NCBI GenBank assembly: GCA_004794785.1
Contig: SJOL01004667.1
Span: 410,911 to 474,910, forward strand
DNA from: Opisthorchis felineus
Taxonomy: Eukaryota > Platyhelminthes > Trematoda > Opisthorchiida > Opisthorchiidae
Length of the DNA: 64,000 nucleotides
Reading direction: 5' to 3'
Positions 11,129 to 23,084 of the stretch are shown here, one piece after another (within the stretch, counting starts at the first letter, position 1; every line of letters starts with the position of its first letter). A program made the translations under genes and the position numbers. The notes below the pieces were generated by a model that had not been told where the DNA came from, searched no databases, and saw only the letters and a program-made list of their open reading frames with translations.

Positions 11129-11758
11129 CTACATAGGTTTGTCACACGACAACAACAATTTAAAAGACGCGTGAAGACATTCGAGGTGAAGCACGATTAG
11201 TCGGAGATTAGTGTTTTGTCCTAGTGACTTCTGCACATATAGGACCGGCTCTCTCAATTTAATCAGTATTGCCTCACTGAAGCAACCACCTCCGAGGTGC
11301 TTGAATGCACAACAGAACAGTGCTTGCCCACTTGAGGTCAAGTGAATGCCCTGTGAGCAAAAGGTGTCTTGGATTTCCGATTGTAAGCTAACCACCAACC
11401 AAGGATATTCAGCGATTCTTTGAGATAATGCAGCCTCTTCTGCGGACGTAACTATCTCGGCAACTGCAGGAGAAGTAAGAGATCGTATAGGCTGCAGAAA
11501 CTTCGGTCCCCGAGCGTAGCTTGTTCGGAGTCGCAGAGCTAAGGTAGACTGACTGTTTGCTGTTTGGTGTAAGAAGGGAGAACAGGGGGAATAAGAATAA
11601 GCAACGAAATAAAGATAGTCGGTTTTGTATTTGCAGAATTCATTAAGTAAAAACACCTGTGTGACTTGGCTCTCGTTTCTGCCCACCTGAATACCTTTAC
11701 GTGTCTTCAAATTGTTGTTATCACGTTTTATATAGACAGCTGGTGAAAGAAAATACAT
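11129..11758 (-). CDS. Longest clean ORF in the window; candidate exon, unknown protein
   Basis: Open for 209 codons on the minus strand, long for DNA of this composition, ending in TAG at 11129. The 5' third is low in protein character. A pyrimidine-rich tract and acceptor (CAGTCTACCTTAG) end at 11539, so the likelier coding part is 11538-11129, about 135 residues. This starts LRLRTSYARGPKFLQPIRS, continues with AEIVTSAEEAALSQRIAEY, and has a Cys/Gly-rich middle (FCCAFKHLGGGCF) and a leucine-rich end. A donor-like CTTCA|GTGAGG sits inside, so the true exon may be shorter. No signal peptide, membrane segment or named domain is recognised. Confidence 0.38.
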   Translation of the reverse strand: MYFLSPAVYIKRDNNNLKTRKGIQVGRNESQVTQVFLLNEFCKYKTDYLYFVAYSYSPCSPFLHQTANSQSTLALRLRTSYARGPKFLQPIRSLTSPAVAEIVTSAEEAALSQRIAEYPWLVVSLQSEIQDTFCSQGIHLTSSGQALFCCAFKHLGGGCFSEAILIKLREPVLYVQKSLGQNTNLRLIVLHLECLHASFKLLLSCDKPM

Positions 11759-14437
11759 GTTCGCATCCCGTTAGTTATGTCTTCTGACGAGTGCAAAAGT
11801 CTCTAAAATATGCTGCCAAGGTTGCTGGGTGACAGGTAATTTTCAAACTACAGAGTCCGATGTGCGACTACACATATACGACCACTCCCGGGCATAACTG
11901 CCCCTAGTTCTGTCACAAGGCATGCAACACCGTACTGGTACAGTTACAGGTTGTAGATGGCAGTACCAATATTGTGGGTTTAATGAAGCTAAGTGAAAGT
12001 CAAGAGGATTGACAATGGAACAAGCAGTGTTATGGGGGATGAACTGAAAAAGCCAAGCTATCTAGCTAAGCTTATCTAAGTTTAGATGGAAATTTCACGC
12101 TTGAGAAACCACGGAAACATTGTCACTCCTAAGGCTTTCATGATTGCAAATGATGAAGTCTTCATGGATTGAAGAGTTTATCTGCAAATCGAAATGGTGT
12201 CAACCTACTAAAGAAGTAAATCACTCTTTTGCGATATTATTCAACCGAATGTGCATACAAAGGTAGCCTTAGGGTTCACTTTGGCTGATATTCGATGTAT
12301 CGAATAATTTCTGTTTGATAGGATACTATTTATAGGTTGAATTTCTTTATCCTCAAAAAAATTCGCTAAAGAAAACCAGTTCGACAAGGAAATTTTTTTG
12401 TTGCAGCACCTCTTGTTCGCGGTTTTCATACAGAGATAAATTACCGTAGCATTATCATATCTAGCTTTAAAAGCATTCAAGATGTTCGGTAAATGCCCTC
12501 ATTTGCACACGTATTTGGTTTCGACGACAAACGAAACTGAATGCTGATGAAGTTCTCACTTATAATGGTGTTGTTTCTAGACTACGCAAAGCGTTGTTGT
12601 TGATATGGTTTGTGTAGTCTACTGTAGCCGCAGGTAATTCAAGTGGTCTTCCGTTTGCACTATGGAAAGTTTATGATAAAGTTTTTGACGAAAATGAAGA
12701 AGCAAATACGCCAACTACGTAAATATAAAGGAAATTATCTTCTGAGCTGTTTGGATCAGCTACAAAATGGCTGGGGATCACTCCAAACTTGTCTGTTCAA
12801 GATCCAAAAATGTTATAAAATACCACACATATGACGCACAGAACAAAATATTCTATTGCAAACACTACCGAAAAGCTTTGCTGTAGCACTTTGTAGTGTA
12901 GAGCAGTGAACTGGGAACCTTCACCTTGGGAATACTACTTTAGTTCAGAAAGTTTAGCAAACAACTCCTAGCTTTACTTCGGTCATCATATTCCACGTTG
13001 CTGTTGTTTAGCCGATTAGCTTCGACGCGCTTTGGCCTACACGTAGTTGGTGGACACCTCTCTGTTTCATGAGAAGCCGACAACAAGATGGACAGTAAAA
13101 TCGAATTGCGTCACAAGTCAGTTGTCTAACTATGGCTAGCCTCTCGTCTACCAAAATGATTTATCGATTTTATCTTTCACACCCAAGTTTTGGGTTTCCA
13201 TAACTCGGAATCTCAACACCAAGTTGGCGAGAACTCTTCCATGTGGTGTCTGTAGCACCGTATCAATCAGTCAGAATGGGGTGTGTAAGCCCACTTATGA
13301 CGCGTACCACAAAAGTCAGCATAAAATGATTAATGGGCTCCGGATTGTGTAGGTAAGTGTTCGTTGACTGCTGCGGACACACACGAATCGGGAGTCAATT
13401 GTCTTGTACCGAAACACACCATCTGACCTGCGGACTTCACACAAGATCGTCACTGTGACTATTCAGATTAATCAGACCTCACAGTCGGGTAGCGAACCAT
13501 TAAAGTGAAAGATTCAAGTCCATTAGTTACTGATAAGACATTCAACCCCTGGCTGGTCAAATGCAAATACTATCAAAACACCGAACAAATGGATTCCGAG
13601 AAGCTTGACGAAAAGATTTGCAGGACGGATGTTGGAAAGAGCTGTAGCTCTTGATCTGGTGTGGTAATTGATTACGCAACAAAAAAGTAGACGTGTTCCC
13701 TGATGTAGCGCGTAGGGTTTGCGCTGAACGATTTATCATGCGTCAACTGAATTGTTATACCACATTAGTTAGGTAGGCTTTTTCTGTCGAGATGAAGGTG
13801 GTTGTGTGGTAAGACAGAGTGCTTTAAACTCAAATGAATGGACGTTATGTTGAACACATACAGACACGAAAGAAACAACTCCCACGAACTGTAAATCGCG
13901 TGATGACGGATTTTGAAGGTACTTGGATTCTCTCAGACACCATCGCTGGATTCGAGTGCAAATGGTAATTCTGTGAGCACACTTGAGTGGGCAAATAAAA
14001 AATCCATTATGGAAGACCAACAAGACTTACGTTACAAATCGATATTGTGCTTTTTACCTAATGATGCAATTTTGAATTCTAAATATTCTAGGTTTCATCT
14101 TGTACGTCAGAGGAACACTGTTCACTTACTTGATCTTTGTTGAGGAGCATCAAGAGTGCGCATTTTTAGAAAAAATATAAACTGATACATTCATGTAGGT
14201 TTTAGCCATGGATAGCTGATCGGCCAATGAATAAAAGTATTTTACGATGAACATCCATTTACAAGTTAACTTAATGTATCAGGAAAGGTCAGCTGAGATT
14301 CTTTGGTCTCCCACAAGCTTGCGTGTTTGTGCTATCCGAAAAATAGCGAAACCGTCAGTGGACTGTCTCCAGTTTCCTTTGGCCCAATAAGTAGAGTAGA
14401 AAAAAAGAATGTCCTCGACAACTACACTAATTCGCAT
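11759..14437. other. Gene-poor stretch
   Basis: Only ORFs below 85 codons on either strand. None carries a recognised motif and none is bounded by a convincing acceptor and donor. The GTAAGCCCACTTATG word near 13290 loosely resembles GTGAGCCCACTTAAATGG near 21750, which may be an unclassified old repeat. Confidence 0.5.
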
Positions 14438-14765
14438 ACAAATTTGGTTTTCACGGGAGAATCATCTGAATCCCAGCTGAATCTCTCGTTTATGATGTTC
14501 CTATTCAGCTGAATATGATGCACCGAGCCACCATAAATGGGATATTCAGGTGGGATTCAGATGGGCCTCCAGAGGAAACCGAATTGATAAACAAATAAGT
14601 GTATTTGTCGAATTAATTGCAATTTCGGTTCAAATAGAACATAAGGTTGACGGAAACTCGGAGACTGCACCCACCTGATGAGTCCCAGGAAGGAAGAAAT
14701 CAGTCGTGGGCTGTCAAAGATTTTTCACTTAACTTATGACTAGTGTGTTACGTCTGTAGAATATC
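14438..14765. repeat. Fold-back repeat, both arms present
   Basis: Left inner arm at 14438-14520 (AAATTTGGTTTTCACGGGAG, GAATCTCTCGTTTATGATG). A loop region follows at about 14520-14550. The right arm runs in reverse orientation at 14550-14765: GGGATTCAGATGGGCCTCC, then ACATAAGGTTGACGGAAACT, then AGTCGTGGGCTGTCAAAG, then CTTATGACTAGTGTGTTACG. The left outer arm is missing. Folding on itself would give a long imperfect hairpin. Confidence 0.8.
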
Positions 14766-15404
14766 CTCGTATTCATATTCGTATCCGTATTCATCCAAAT
14801 AAAAGTTTCATGAACACCGCTGTTGGGCGACCGTTTTTATTGACATTTTAAAACTTTTGTAGCCGTTTGAACTTATGAAATTTTTTGTCACTTGACACTT
14901 ACCATTTGATCGCTAGGCCTCAAATGTAGTCAATCCATCAGCGGACCAATTGTACTGGTATTCTGACTTCGTAACGAGAGAGGAAAATTCCAACTTCAGG
15001 TAGTCCTCCAGCTTCATCGATAAATTTCCATTTTGTTGGACCGGATGAATGTAATTACTGAGAACGTCAAGTCATTTGTTAAATCATGCCCATGTTGAAA
15101 CAGCTGAGACTGGAAACTCGATGAGGTACATCGTCGTCAATAGCACATTGTACCACATCATTTGTCGCACACAGACTGCCTCAGGGTTCCGTTGTGAAGA
15201 TATTCAATGAAGACTCTTTGATTTTATATAATTAGTATCAGGTCTTTGTCCAGAATCCTCAGACAGCCCACTATCATTTTTCCCTGGTTCGGAACTCATC
15301 AACTAGGCGTTATCCCCAGAGTGTGAAGCAATCGATCTTTGATTAATTGGCATTTTGGTTCAGAGCTCAAATGCATATTAAAGTAGCTGGAACTGTATAC
15401 TAAT
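14766..15404. other. No gene recognised
   Basis: Nothing supported. Overlapping minus-strand ORFs near 15300-15630 run into the LINE scrap and shared repeat that follow. Confidence 0.4.
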
Positions 15405-15480
15405 TGGAGTGCTATTGAAGAGAATGTTGGTAGCTCATGTAGCGTAGATGGTCGTTCGTTTACCCAGCTCAGCGAACAAA
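15405..15480 (-). repeat. Second copy of the repeat at 7585-7690
   Basis: Shares GAGAATGTTGGTAGCTCA and AGCGTAGATGGTCGTTCGTT with the first copy, in the same orientation. Confidence 0.55.
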
Positions 15481-15499
15481 CCAACAACCAACTCACTGG

Positions 15500-15804
15500 A
15501 GTTACCCGTAGCCAGTAGCATACTGACATTCTTCCGCATAATATGCATCCCGCAGGCTCCCTCCATAAACCTTAATGGAAACCTGCAACGGAATTTTGAG
15601 GCAATTTGTGTACTGCAGATTAGGTGAAACATTGGTATCCTGTTGACTATGTCGAATTATTCCTCTGTAATTTTGTAACAGCGAACCCTGCCGTTTGAAA
15701 TATTTTATAGGCCACTGTGTTGCTTCTTTCCACGCAATTGTCCATTTGTAGACATCTAAGAGTGCAGTCTTCATTCGTAAAAATGCCTCGGAATTCGTCG
15801 ACAT
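15500..15804 (-). pseudogene. Probable LINE reverse transcriptase scrap
   Basis: The minus-strand ORF reads TALLDVYKWTIAWKEATQW, then PIKYFKRQGSLLQNYRGI. The pattern (W..., then IP..KKG....C.NYRGI) is the conserved region before the RT palm in APE-type LINEs. The remaining residues do not match further RT blocks, so the fragment is either badly frameshifted or the likeness is partly accidental. No tail or 5' end is visible. Confidence 0.42.
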
Positions 15805-17429
15805 AAGATTGCTTGATGTCTATGTGTGGGCGGCCATCAGAATGTGACTCATCCGAGTCACATGTCTTTCGCCTACCTCTAGGCCCCTGCTTTTATCCTA
15901 ACTAACACAATTTGTCAAAAAACGCGGATAGGCTGTCCACCATTGATAAGCACAACGAAGCGGCTTGCATGTTTTTACGAGTTGAGTAGATATCCGGTGA
16001 GCTGCTTCACATGTCTGATCTACTCAAGGTCTTCCTCGACCTTGTCAGGCCAGACAAGTGGTACTTTAAACTAATGTCCGTGATAAATGCCATCATACCC
16101 GGCTCTAGCTTTAGTCCAGAGGCTGGTTGGGCCCGGTTAACGGCGGATAGTCTGATGATAAATTCAGCTGACGTGCACAGAGGACTTTTGAACTAGTCAC
16201 AAAAATGAGGAGTGTTTGGCATAAAGCAAACAGGCGGAAATATAAAACAACCCACTTAGAACTTATGACTTACTGAATAAAGCAGGATGCTAAGCTTTGG
16301 CTGTTTCAAGCATGGAAGGAATATCCATGACTTTCGTTTAGTATTCGCATGGATTTCCTTAGGGAAAAAGTTTTATTCACTGGTGTGCAACGCTTTGTGT
16401 AGTGAGCATGGTGACAAATTCAAACAAAATGGTCAAGCATTTGTCAACTATGTCTTGAAACGTCCAAAAAAATTAGCAACTGATTCCTGAAAAGTATTAT
16501 TAATGTAACATCGTCTGTAAACTGTATTCCGTTGAGTTCCATACATGAAACAGCAAATTTCATGTTAAAAGGTTGAACCATTGCAAGTTTAAACAACTTT
16601 TGGGAGAAAGTTATGGCACGGTTTTTGAGAAACTTCCACGAGCACTTTATTTATTTTCATTGTTTCAAGCGATATTCCACTTGGAAATATGTGTTGAGTT
16701 CATAGGACCAAAGCTTGAGTCTCGTTTTTCTCATCCATTTTTGCCATTTCTGCTTAATATGCACTCTGTTCCGTAGTAACATCATGTGCACTTATGAAGG
16801 AAACGGCTTTTCACAAAAGCTTCACCTGTTGACTGATTGATGGCACTGTAATTTTCCGCTTGTCATAAAAACGATCCTCCTTCTCCCTTGGGTTTGTTCT
16901 ACTTCTCAAGTGTTTAGGCAGAATATAGCGACATTCATCATTCAATCACCCGGGTCACACCACATAATGTAGTGTTGACTATCGCCCCTCGAATACCCCT
17001 CCTTGTGTGTGAAGTTCTCACCGATGATTTCCACTAAGGATGGAACAACTGCGCGGCGGTGCTCACCCGATCAGCACGGGTTGATTTCATAACTGATGGT
17101 AACCAGAGGATGGTTACCAAAAATGAACCGTAAATGTCCATTTTTTTGAGGGGAAAGTGATAATCGTTAATGCTTGCCTACTCGCTTGTGTACGTGCTCC
17201 ATTAAGGTACCATAGGGGTGCGCCGACCGTGCGTTGGTCAAAGTCAAACTCCAGTTCCGAGTCGCACCACTTAAAACAAGCTTAGAGTTGACGATCAGCC
17301 ATGATGACCGTGAAATAAGAAAGACAGTTTAGTGAGTTCGGACTGTTATGGGCAAACGGTTTGAAAGGAATGTTTCAGTCGTAGCTGGGTTCAGGTTCAG
17401 CAAATTGGAGAGGCTACTTGCGGTAGGAA
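15805..17429. other. No gene recognised
   Basis: Short ORFs only. The 61-codon plus ORF at 16011-16196 has no motif. No repeat family from this window matches here. Confidence 0.5.
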
Positions 17430-17792
17430 TCAAATAATCAGCTGAATCAGAATCGACGAAGTGCAAGCAGCTAGGGTGGTTTCTTCTTCCAGAACATGGA
17501 CTGAGAAATTGATTTCTTGATCTTTTTCCAAGAAGGACGTATGGTTTATGAAACTATATGCTAACGGTTCATCTTCAGAGTGTAATGCAGAGGAAACCTC
17601 ATTGTTGAGCTGAAATCTGTTTAAATGCCATGGTACAAGAAACGTTTTAAAGAAAAGGTTCCTTTTTCGAAGGGATAGCTTTTTTAACACGCAACTTGCC
17701 TTACAAAACTTCTTCTTGAAGAATCTTCCTTCAGCAGCCGCAAGAAGACACTTTTGCGTTTCTGAAAGGGGTGTGAAATGGTTCGCTGCCAA
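17430..17792 (-). CDS. Unassigned 120-codon ORF
   Basis: Minus-strand ORF with a Lys/Phe-rich first half (EGRFFKKKFCKASCVLKKL) and a more acidic second half with an NHTS sequon. An acceptor-like GATTACTTTTGGCAG overlaps its start. It lies just 3' of the Ty3/gypsy relic on the same strand, so it could be a decayed 3' part of that element, but it shows no integrase C-terminal motif. A chance ORF is equally likely. Confidence 0.22.
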   Translation of the reverse strand: MAANHFTPLSETQKCLLAAAEGRFFKKKFCKASCVLKKLSLRKRNLFFKTFLVPWHLNRFQLNNEVSSALHSEDEPLAYSFINHTSFLEKDQEINFSVHVLEEETTLAACTSSILIQLII

Positions 17793-17999
17793 AAGTAATC
17801 TTCAGAGTGGTGGTAAACTCAGCCTGCGACTCACATTTATCCGTCAGCTGCAGGCAAATGCAATCGAACAGTAGGACAATTAGATTTCGAATAGTAGACA
17901 TGAAATGCACATTCAGTGTTCATGAATGGAAGGAATTAGCCCAAGTGAACAACATCTTGGTGTTTCCTATGCTTGGATTATCAAAAGAATCAGTCTGTC

Positions 18000-19990
18000 T
18001 TTCTTGATGTCTCTCTGATTGTATCCAAGCCATTTAACCTGTAGGTTACGTTGCTATTGTAGCGGATAAAGGTATATTTAGGTATCCCTTGTCTTGCAAA
18101 CTGAGAACACGTACGATTGACTGCAGTCGCTGTGCCGACGGTTGAGAGTCTTTCAATCTCGGGCTAATCAGTGCAGTACTTAACCATCACCATATATCAT
18201 TTCTGACAAATCTACGGCAATCATTTGCAAGGGCACGGTTGGAACTTCTCTCAAAAGCATTGGTTCTTCGGCTTGCTTCCGACCGTACATTCTGCATAAG
18301 CTATACTTCGTTACATACTCTTCAATTTCGTTGATCTTTCCTGGACAATACAGTAGCTCCCTTGCCCTTCGAATGTCACTCCTGGAACCGGAGCGTGGAA
18401 TATATAGTTTCTCAAATATTTCACTTCTTCGCTCTTTTGGAATAACCGAGCATCATCAATCAGTGGCATATCATTTTCGACGTGAAGCTGGTTGCTATGC
18501 TTGAAGAAGATTCATCAGGTATTGAGGGCAATTATCTTTTCTTTTGCTGGGCCAGCCACGCATCGTCGGTTGTGTAAGTTCCTTCATAATAGTATCTTCT
18601 TTGTTTGCCTCCCGAATTTTAGTCAGCTTGTCTGCGAGTATAGAACTACAATCAATCATACGGATGACATTGAAATTGTGGCCCGAACTCTCAAAATCTT
18701 GGTTAGGTGCCCTAAACAGCTTGCCAACATAAAAAGCTGTATCCCTGCTTCACGGGATAACTCAGTAGTATTTCTGAAGTCTAGTCGGCGTCCACTGTAA
18801 GTTTTTCGGAACGTCATTTAAGAGTTTTTTCACTCTGATCGCTAGAGGTTTGTGATCTGTCAGTAAGGTGACTTTTCTACCGAAGGAGTATCTGTTGAAC
18901 CGTTTAAATTCGAAGACAGTCGCCAACAATTCCTTTCCTACATGAACAAGGTTACATTTCTCATGTATCAGAATACGGCTTCTATAATCCACTTGATACT
19001 CGTTGCAAAAGTACTAAGCCGGGTCTGAATGACTGATGTCAGATGGTACAAGTGGCAATCATGCATTGCAGACCAGCACTAGCGCCTCAATAACTACTTT
19101 CCTAATATTTTCAAATGTGTATTTTTGTGGGCTACCCTGACGTCACAGTAACCCCTTATGTGTTAATTTTTAAAGCGCTTCCATTGGGTCAACCAGACTC
19201 GATAGAATTCTGTTCAAATGATTCACCATACCGGTTAGCCTGGCCACTGAGTTCGGGTTATCCGGGAGTGGCATAGTTGAGAGTGCCCTGAGTTTCTCTC
19301 GATCTAACTTTAGACCGTTTACCATTAGAATGTGTCCATGGAATGCGACAGAGATAACTCGATGGTCAAATTTCCCTCGCTCAAGAATTGCTGGAAACTC
19401 TGGTCATGCTCTTCAACTGCTCAGCCGTAGATGAGTACATCATCGGCTACGCACGTTATTCCGGAAAGATCATTTTGAACCTGGAAAATGAACTTTTCAA
19501 AAATATCTACTGGAAGCCTTCAGGCGAAGTGGTAAACGAAGCCAAGGGAACTACCAAAGTCGTTGGGTAGCTAGATCTCGTGTTCAGCGTAAGCTGCAGG
19601 AATGCCGTAGACAACTCAACCTTTGTAAACAACCTGGGCAATGAGCACCACAAGAAAATTATCTGGCGTAGAAATGCGTTCGTGCTCTCTTCATAACGCG
19701 GCGTTCGGAGCATTAGGGTCAGTGCATAATCGGACTGCAACTGATTTTCTCAAATTTATTGCGATTTGTCTGATCCACTATGTAGGCCCATCTGCCCTCG
19801 CAATAACTCTTAGGTCAACCAGGTGATCTAGATCAGTTTCTATCACTGGGACTCGCGTTACAGGCTACGCACCAGGGATATTTTCCCCCAAAGGGCATCC
19901 TATTTGTGAAGCAAAAACCAAGAGGTAGTTCTCAAAAAATTGGTTGGTCAACAAAGTGAACAAAATTTGTGTGCTTAACGGGAAGAGGAT
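18000..19990 (-). pseudogene. Ty3/gypsy pol relic (RT, RNase H, integrase N-part)
   Basis: Reading down from about 19860 in shifting frames, the minus strand carries reverse transcriptase blocks (CTDPNAPNAAL and STPDNFLVVLIAQVVYK near 19640-19740; TKVELSTAFLQLTLNT near 19600; the active-site block read as CVADDVLIYG near 19430, where YADD is usual). RNase H follows at about 18990-18780 (ELLATVFEFKRFNRYSFGR, then KVTLLTDHKPLAI). The integrase zinc-binding region and start of the core are near 18310-18230 (INEIEEYVTKYSLCRMYG, PLQMIAVDL), with FARQGIPKY near 18100. Many stops and frameshifts. No LTRs were identified. The product would have been the polyprotein that copies and inserts the element. 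This relic is in the opposite orientation to the integrase piece at 6092-6655. Confidence 0.85.
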
Positions 19991-20104
19991 TTAGTTCCTG
20001 GTTTGCTATGAACCCAAGGACTGGAGCAGGATCCATCTCCACTGTGAATCACTCTAGGTTGTGACAGATAAATATTCATGTCTTTGACCACAAATATCTT
20101 GGAA

Positions 20105-20522
20105 CTACGGCTGGTGTCGGAGAGAGAGTGATGCTGAGATGATCAGGAGACGGATTCTGGTTGAGGCAGACCGCACTTTACTAAAAGAATGCATCCAGCA
20201 CTTCAAGCTAAGGTGGTTGGGTCATGTGTTTTGCATACCGAGTTACCGCCTGCCAAGACGGTAACTCCGTGACTAATTCAGAGTAGCGGAAACCTGGAGG
20301 GTGACATAATTTGATATGGCAGAAACTAATGAGGGATGTTACGAAAAGTTTGGGCTTTTTCGGTGTTGTTCACTTTAATTGATGGGTCCAGGTGACTTTC
20401 CCGGTGTTTCGCTGGAGACACTAAACCATATGGTGGCTAACCGATATCAGTGGTGTTCATGCTGCCAGTTTTCATCCAGAATATCTGACTGAATGCTGGA
20501 GGCGCAGGCATCCCGAATGCTT
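20105..20522 (+). pseudogene. LINE 3' end, truncated by the assembly gap
   Basis: The plus strand reads LLKECIQHFKLRWLGHVL then SYRLPRR, matching the minus-strand LINE at 54840-55169 (LKQCVRHFKLRWLTHVL, SYRLPRRELF). The following bases also match that copy's 3' region: GAGGGATGTTACGAAAAGTTTG and a GGTGGCTAACCGATATCAGT block. The match continues to the edge of the Ns, so the end of the element lies in the gap. Only the C-terminal tail survives; no RT palm is present. Confidence 0.75.
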
Positions 20523-21354
20523 NNNNNNNNNNNNNNNNNNNNNNNNNNNNNNNNNNNNNNNNNNNNNNNNNNNNNNNNNNNNNNNNNNNNNNNNNNNNNN
20601 NNNNNNNNNNNNNNNNNNNNNNNNNNNNNNNNNNNNNNNNNNNNNNNNNNNNNNNNNNNNNNNNNNNNNNNNNNNNNNNNNNNNNNNNNNNNNNNNNNNN
20701 NNNNNNNNNNNNNNNNNNNNNNNNNNNNNNNNNNNNNNNNNNNNNNNNNNNNNNNNNNNNNNNNNNNNNNNNNNNNNNNNNNNNNNNNNNNNNNNNNNNN
20801 NNNNNNNNNNNNNNNNNNNNNNNNNNNNNNNNNNNNNNNNNNNNNNNNNNNNNNNNNNNNNNNNNNNNNNNNNNNNNNNNNNNNNNNNNNNNNNNNNNNN
20901 NNNNNNNNNNNNNNNNNNNNNNNNNNNNNNNNNNNNNNNNNNNNNNNNNNNNNNNNNNNNNNNNNNNNNNNNNNNNNNNNNNNNNNNNNNNNNNNNNNNN
21001 NNNNNNNNNNNNNNNNNNNNNNNNNNNNNNNNNNNNNNNNNNNNNNNNNNNNNNNNNNNNNNNNNNNNNNNNNNNNNNNNNNNNNNNNNNNNNNNNNNNN
21101 NNNNNNNNNNNNNNNNNNNNNNNNNNNNNNNNNNNNNNNNNNNNNNNNNNNNNNNNNNNNNNNNNNNNNNNNNNNNNNNNNNNNNNNNNNNNNNNNNNNN
21201 NNNNNNNNNNNNNNNNNNNNNNNNNNNNNNNNNNNNNNNNNNNNNNNNNNNNNNNNNNNNNNNNNNNNNNNNNNNNNNNNNNNNNNNNNNNNNNNNNNNN
21301 NNNNNNNNNNNNNNNNNNNNNNNNNNNNNNNNNNNNNNNNNNNNNNNNNNNNNN
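20523..21354. other. Assembly gap, 832 Ns
   Basis: A run of N. ORFs spanning it are artefacts. A LINE 3' end abuts it on the left, which suggests the gap is due to repeats. Confidence 0.99.
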
Positions 21355-23084
21355 AACCGAACATGTTTGATTTGCCGATAAGGGCATGGACCAAATTTAG
21401 TGTGTTCGCAGAAGTGTATCCAGGAGCACGGAATTTAATGAGCAACGTAGCAACAATAAATATAATGCAGTCTGGAAGTCGCATCAAGTGCAAAATTACT
21501 TAAAAGATTGCGTGTGGAAACTGGCTGGCCGTTTGCTGTCAGAATCCTATCCTATTTGACCATGATAAAAATAGAACTGCGATTCGTCCATACTCAACCT
21601 TTCTCTGGTGGCTAGCCTACCGTATCCGCTTACAGCCCGTCAGAACCAAGTAAGGGCTTGTGGATATCCTAAACTGGTTCAAACGACGAAATCAGTGGAA
21701 CTATGGGTGTGGTTAGAGTGGGGATTACAAGCCCATACCTGTTTGTGAGCCCACTTAAATGGCACCATGTGAGGCGATACTCAACTTGAAACCATTTTAA
21801 GCGTTCACTTCCGACTACTTATGAGTACCTTGTAATCATCGGGAAACCGACTGAAGTTCAACTTCGCACTGAGGATAATCCAAATCGTCCTTGAGTGGTG
21901 TAGGGGTGGTATTCTCAAGCGAGTGCCAAGGATACGAATCCAATGGAAATGATAAAATCTAAGTTGCACAATGGCTAGGAATAAAATAAAACCAAAGAAT
22001 AACTACGCCAATAGTTCACCCAACAAGTGAACCATTACAAAACCGGTTAGATGGATATGTTAGTTGGATACGACCATGACAAAATGGTTTAATTGGTGAA
22101 CAGTGTAGCTTGCCACTAAATGCTGAAAAGAATTCATGGATTATTTGTAGGACCACTGATGGGAAATAAGCCACTCAGTGGTACATTAATTGATGCGAAC
22201 GAGTGATTCAAGAGGTTCGAATGAATTTCATATTTGCGATGTTCTTCAGCGAAATGTATAATGGAAGGCTGACACTGGGTTAAATCCAGCCCAAACTAAT
22301 GATGCAAAAATATATTTTATCGTGAACTGCAATTCAAGAGACTGATATTAGTTGGTTTTATGGAGGAGTTACAAAACCCAATTCTATGGGATGAACCCGT
22401 TAGGAGGTCATTCTGTATTAAGCTGAAAACAGCTAGCATGCTCAACTTGCTCAATTAATTTCTAGAATATCATCCGAAAACGATAAGTAGGGTGAAATTT
22501 CCTTAGGAACCCATCTCAAGCATTCAGTGTCTCTCATGAAGCAAGCAAACAAGCGAGCCCAAAGAGACTTTCGGGTGACCCATGTCTTTTCAAGCAATTC
22601 AAATGTATATTTCCAATCCAGTAAGATCACTTGTGTACCGCAGACTCTGCAGTTTGTTTACAATGCTTGAAATGGCTCTTCTAACATTCGTGCCACCTTA
22701 GGCAAACTTGATACCATCGATAGGCATCGGTGACCTCCTATCCTGGGCCTGTTGATGTCTGCCATAGGTGCCCAAGTAACTGTGACAGTTCAGTGAACAC
22801 CGACAGGGTAACTAAAATAAGAGTGAATCGTTAACGTATATTTAAAAAAAATTATTTTATGATCCTTATGATGAAGATGTACAGAAAACGAGCTCCTTTT
22901 TCAAAGCCTTCTCTGCTGATAACAGACCTGCGTCTAAACGCAACACGTAATAATCTTTAATTTGATTGTCGTATCTTTTACTTAGACACGAATCAACGTG
23001 ATGCTAAGCAGAAATTGTGCCGTGATATTTTTCAACTGAATGTGCTGCGCAAAGTTTGCTTGTACGTTATGCGCGATATAGGAT
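21355..23084. other. No gene recognised
   Basis: Very short ORFs only. Near 21735-21775 a repeated word AAGCCCA...GAGCCCACTTAAATGG resembles bases near 13290. Nothing else is supported. Confidence 0.5.

Noticed and set aside
20437..21503. Three ORFs of 316-348 codons spanning the N run
   Set aside because: They are open only because N codons contain no stops; the real sequence at each end is a few dozen bases.
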